From: an uncultured Anaerococcus sp.
GTDB lineage: Bacteria; Bacillota; Clostridia; Tissierellales; Peptoniphilaceae
DNA length: 32,654 nt
NCBI GenBank assembly: GCA_900550345.1
Contig: URRX01000001.1
Span: 1 to 32,654, forward strand
Direction: 5' to 3'
The translations under genes were made by a program, and so were the position numbers. The notes under the pieces are model-generated. The model had not been told where the DNA came from. It did not search any database and saw only the letters and a list, made by a program, of their open reading frames with translations. This document shows positions 31,200 through 32,654 of the stretch, piece by piece (position 1 is the first letter of the stretch; each line of letters starts with the position of its first letter).

Positions 31200-31543
31200 T
31201 TTAACAGACACTGTCTGGCAAATTATAGATAGGAGAAAAGATTTAGAATATTTAAAACAAGGAGATACTGTGAAATTTTGGGAAAAGTAAAACAATAATT
31301 GAGAACCTTATAAATACATAGGAATGTTCATATTTTGTCTTCTAAGCTCTTAAAAGCAAAAGAACAAGTAAAAAAAGTCAAGAAAAGATAAAAAGTCCAT
31401 ATTAGGGCAAATAAAAAGCTTTAAGACGGATGATAAAGCTAAGTCAAGTAAGATAGACCATAGCAAAGGTGAAGAGTGGTAAATATCGGCAGCCTTCGGA
31501 CTGTCTTTATTTTTTATTTGATTTAACGCAGTGAACCGTACAA
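31200..31543. other. Gene-poor debris before the XRE regulator
   Basis: Two short open frames without starts are visible: LTDTVWQIIDRRKDLEYLKQ ending at 31290, and SILGQIKSFKTDDKAKSSK ending at 31482, the latter like the lysine-rich tail of proteins common in integrative elements. Both look like remnants. A UUCG-loop hairpin at 31488-31505 closes the stretch. Confidence 0.4.
31488..31516 (+). terminator. Terminator-like hairpin with TTCG loop
   Basis: GGCAGCC-TTCG-GACTGTC forms a stem with one mismatch and a stable tetraloop, followed by a broken T-tract (TTTATTTTTT). Confidence 0.5.
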
Positions 31544-31573
31544 TTGAAAGGAATCTGTGTTATATGCTATAAT
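31544..31573 (+). promoter_or_regulatory. Promoter of the XRE regulator / HamA operon
   Basis: TTGAAA (31544-31549), 18 bases, TATAAT (31568-31573) with TGC directly before it (extended -10). The regulator start follows 53 bases later. Confidence 0.65.
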
Positions 31574-31626
31574 TAGGTAGTTAATCTATACATATAGAAA
31601 GGTAAAATATAGAATTGGAGAATGAT

Positions 31627-31848
31627 ATGGGATTTTCATATAATAAATTATGGAAGTTATTAATAGATAAAAATATGAAAAAAACAGACTTACAATGTGC
31701 AATAGCAACAACTCCTAAGACAATAGCCAAGATGGGAAGAGATGAAAATGTAAGTTTGGAAACATTAGGAAAGATTTGTGAGTATTTTCAATGTGATATT
31801 GGAGATATTATTGAATATAAAAATGGAGTTAAGATAAATGATAAATAA
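31627..31848 (+). CDS. XRE/Cro-CI type regulator (HTH_26/YozG-like)
   Basis: 73 residues from ATG 31627, with GGAG six bases before; a TTG four codons upstream overlaps that site and is not preferred. MGFSYNKLWKLLIDKNMKKTDL, TTPKTIAKMGRDENVSLETL and GKICEYFQCDIGDIIEYK form one compact helix-turn-helix domain. Small regulators of this type often stand directly upstream of cytosine-5 DNA methyltransferase genes and control them. The last 11 bases overlap the methylase stub that follows, so the three genes of this cluster are translationally linked. Confidence 0.85.
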   Translation: MGFSYNKLWKLLIDKNMKKTDLQCAIATTPKTIAKMGRDENVSLETLGKICEYFQCDIGDIIEYKNGVKINDK

Positions 31849-31939
31849 TACTCTTACCTATATTTCTTTATTTTCATCAGCAGGAGTTGGTTGCTATGGA
31901 TATAAACAAGAGGTGTTTCAAGGGGAGGTGATAATTTGA
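31838..31939 (+). pseudogene. Cytosine-5 DNA methyltransferase, 33-codon N-terminal stub
   Basis: From ATG 31838 the peptide is MINNTLTYISLFSSAGVGCYGYKQEVFQ and then GEVII-stop. SLFSSAGVGCYGYK is motif I (SAM-binding) of C5 DNA methyltransferases of the Dcm type, normally followed by about 350 more residues with the PCQ and ENV motifs. All of that is absent; the frame ends five codons after the similarity. The start overlaps the regulator gene by 11 bases and the stop overlaps the HamA TTG (TTGA). It may now act only as a translational bridge. Confidence 0.72.
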
Positions 31940-32654
31940 TAGTAAGTCAAAATTCAAAAGATGTAATTAAGATATTTCAAAATATAAAAGATATACCTAT
32001 AAGTACAAATTTAGATGACGGGAATTTAAATATTTTTATGTGTCCAATAAATGCTAGGAAATTTGATTATAATCAAATTTCCTTAGTATTAGTAGATTCT
32101 GTAATTGATTATGCTATATCCAAGAAAAATATAACAAAATATCAAAATAAGCCTGGAAGATTATCACAAATTGCACGTAAAAAGTTTAAAGAATACTTGA
32201 ATAATACAGGTGAATTAGGTGAATTGCTTTTATATTGTTTTTTAGAGGGTCATTTAAATGCCCCTAAAATTTTAACAAAAATGGAGATGAAAACATCTAA
32301 CAAAATGTATGTCAATGGATCAGATGGAGTGCATCTTTTGAGTAATTGTGACGGAACATATAAACTTATATTTGGGGAATCTAAGTTATATAAAAATATA
32401 TCAGATGCTTTATATGAAGCATTTAAATCTATAAATGATTTTATTAATGAGATAAATACTAGTGGAGAAAATAAAAGTGGTATAAATTATGAAAAAGATT
32501 TAATATCATCAAATATTGATAATTTTGAGTTGAGTGATGAGGATAAGGCTATATTAGAATTTATAATATATCCATCTAAAAATGAGAAAAAATTGCACAT
32601 AGACGATGCTTTTTCTATTTTTATTGGTTATGAAATAGATATATCAGAAGAGAC
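31936..32654 (+). CDS. hamA: HamA-like DUF1837 nuclease (Hachiman defence effector), 3' end cut by window
   Basis: 239 codons are visible from TTG 31936 (GGAGG at 31924-31928, seven bases before); no ATG lies nearby in frame. The conserved DUF1837 block is clear: GELGELLLYCFLEGHLNAPK, KMEMKTSNKMYVNGSDGVHL, then LIFGESKLYKNISDALYEAF. The Asp of GSDG and the Glu and Lys of ESK form the PD-(D/E)XK-like catalytic set known in HamA. In Hachiman, HamA is a DNA nuclease held in check by the helicase HamB and released when phage replication damages DNA. hamB would be expected just past the window. The gene continues an overlapping chain from the XRE regulator. Confidence 0.82.
   Translation, partial: MIVSQNSKDVIKIFQNIKDIPISTNLDDGNLNIFMCPINARKFDYNQISLVLVDSVIDYAISKKNITKYQNKPGRLSQIARKKFKEYLNNTGELGELLLYCFLEGHLNAPKILTKMEMKTSNKMYVNGSDGVHLLSNCDGTYKLIFGESKLYKNISDALYEAFKSINDFINEINTSGENKSGINYEKDLISSNIDNFELSDEDKAILEFIIYPSKNEKKLHIDDAFSIFIGYEIDISEE

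Overview
This window is AT-rich DNA from a strict anaerobe of the Firmicutes. The anaerobic ribonucleotide reductase pair (nrdD, nrdG), the CtsR and NrdR operators, the Fe-S enzymes and the gene styles fit Tissierellia/Peptoniphilaceae (Anaerococcus or a relative). That placement is inference, since no rRNA or tRNA gene is visible.

Positions 1-12.5 kb look chromosomal. In order: the 5' end of a glycosyltransferase (minus strand), a dnaJ-like/clpB pair behind a CtsR operator, nrdD behind paired NrdR boxes, a 560-base hairpin-rich spacer, nrdG, lemA with a TPM-domain gene, and a DinG/Rad3-type helicase coupled to an rlmD-type 23S rRNA methyltransferase. The last 94 codons of rlmD look like a replacement tail. 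The 3' end of this gene is a known integration site for Firmicutes conjugative elements, so I read about 12.44 kb as the left edge of accessory DNA.

From 12.5 to 29.5 kb lies a mosaic of mobilizable-element parts and cargo. It holds a small membrane protein, a VOC (bleomycin-resistance-like) protein, a DUF3847 gene with a decayed duplicate, a candidate oriT, a MobA/MobL relaxase, a DUF3801 (PcfB-like) protein, a Fur-box-controlled methyltransferase and a phage-type replisome organizer. A second Fur-box-controlled operon follows: two ABC half-transporters, ECF S, T and A components, and an AraC regulator. It looks like an iron or xenosiderophore uptake island. It is bracketed by about 230-bp direct repeats of the 3' end of the replisome-organizer gene, with an IS21-like terminus exactly where the repeats diverge. 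A large serine recombinase closes this part.

From 29.5 kb to the end is a defence-gene zone. An AbiEi antitoxin gene is intact, but its AbiEii partner is broken into an N-terminal stub fused to a membrane segment and a C-terminal remnant with an internal stop. After more debris comes an XRE regulator overlapping a 33-codon stub of a cytosine-5 DNA methyltransferase. That stub overlaps a TTG-started DUF1837/HamA gene (the Hachiman effector nuclease family), which runs off the end of the window. The most interesting signal is this tightly overlapping regulator / methylase-stub / HamA arrangement. Many element genes are also preceded directly by an intrinsic-terminator-like hairpin.
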